Source: Trichosphaerium sp. ATCC 40318 (Eukaryota > Discosea > Flabellinia > Trichosidae). From it: a stretch of DNA of 43,357 nucleotides. The notes beneath the pieces were generated by a model. It was given only the letters and a program-made list of their open reading frames with translations. It was not told the DNA's origin and searched no databases. Of the stretch, positions 43,102 to 43,357 are shown piece by piece. Every line of letters begins with the position of its first letter. Position 1 is the stretch's first letter. Location: NCBI GenBank assembly GCA_038496445.1, contig JALMLS010000406.1, positions 1-43,357 on the forward strand, read 5' to 3'. A program made the translations under genes and the position numbers.

Positions 43102-43357
43102 ATGGCACAACAACAAGCCTCTATCACTGTAAAGTCTAAACTCGTTGGAGAAAACGACTTGCGTCGTGTTACTCTCCCTGCTGAAGGACTAACATTTGTA
43201 CTCCTCGCGGAAAAGCTTAGAACTTTGTATGCATACAAGGACATCTCTAAAGCGAAGATTAAATACCTCGACCCTGAAAATGACAAGATTACCGTACGCC
43301 ACAGTGGGTCATAGTGGGAGTTCTTAAAATTGTCTTAGATATCCTCTGATGAAGAAT
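43102..43357 (+). CDS. PB1-domain protein, N-terminal part (runs off window)
   Basis: The start at 43102 gives MAQQQASITVKSKLVGENDL, then FVLLAEKLRTLYAYKD, then AKIKYLDPENDKIT. This is a PB1 fold with the basic N-terminal part and the acidic OPCA motif (YLDPENDKIT followed by ISSDEE). PB1 domains pair head-to-tail in signalling and autophagy scaffolds. The frame appears to stop at 43313, but splicing out 43294-43338 (45 nt, GTACGC to TTAG) restores the OPCA motif, with exon 2 beginning at 43339. The remaining domains are outside the window, so I give no gene name. Confidence 0.75.

Noticed and set aside
43294-43313. A real stop codon ending a 70-codon PB1 protein
   Set aside because: Splicing out 43294-43338 restores the conserved end of the OPCA motif, so the stop is more likely intronic.

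Overview
This is nuclear DNA from a gene-dense, intron-rich microbial eukaryote (protist). The evidence is a complete rRNA transcription unit in eukaryotic order, about fifteen protein genes broken by many very short GT-AG introns (mostly about 35-90 nt, often with a CTAAC/CTAAT-like branch site just before the acceptor), and eukaryote-only families: TPX2, AP-2 alpha appendage, SH3/PH adaptor, F-box, PB1 and a cAMP-receptor-like GPCR. I could not assign the lineage. The rRNAs are divergent: the SSU is about 2.65 kb, the SSU 530 loop is altered and the 5.8S core is non-canonical. All splice models were made by eye.

Region 1 (1-7108) is one rDNA unit on the minus strand: SSU, ITS1, a candidate divergent 5.8S, ITS2 and LSU. 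AT-rich expansion segments interrupt both large rRNAs. Region 2 (7109-10169), upstream of the SSU, is gene-poor spacer. It carries nine copies of a hairpin whose stems change in compensating ways between copies.

Region 3 (10170-24155) holds a TPX2-like spindle factor (minus), a divergent DTWD1-like tRNA-modifying enzyme (plus), a secreted or membrane LRR protein (plus), cobalamin-independent methionine synthase (plus), a GH113-like glycosidase (minus), and a repeat protein ending in a PD-(D/E)XK-like domain (plus).

Region 4 (24457-34208) holds a possible F-box protein, a cAMP-receptor-like GPCR, a short unknown ORF, a type II membrane glycosyltransferase with a Thr/Pro stalk, a coiled-coil/beta-sandwich protein and an RDM1-like RRM protein, all on the minus strand. 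They are followed by an F-box-like protein with MORN-type repeats (plus).

Region 5 (34879-43357) holds a transposase-like gene (plus), a stand-alone AP-2 alpha appendage (minus), a five-SH3 plus PH adaptor (plus) whose longest intron contains a complete 5S rRNA gene, and the start of a PB1-domain gene at the right edge.

The protein genes do not form one pathway. Several are head-to-head pairs sharing short intergenic gaps (TPX2/DTWD1, RDM1/MORN, AP-2 ear/SH3-PH). The appendage gene and the SH3-PH gene could both relate to endocytosis or membrane-actin work, but that is inference from domain content and adjacency.
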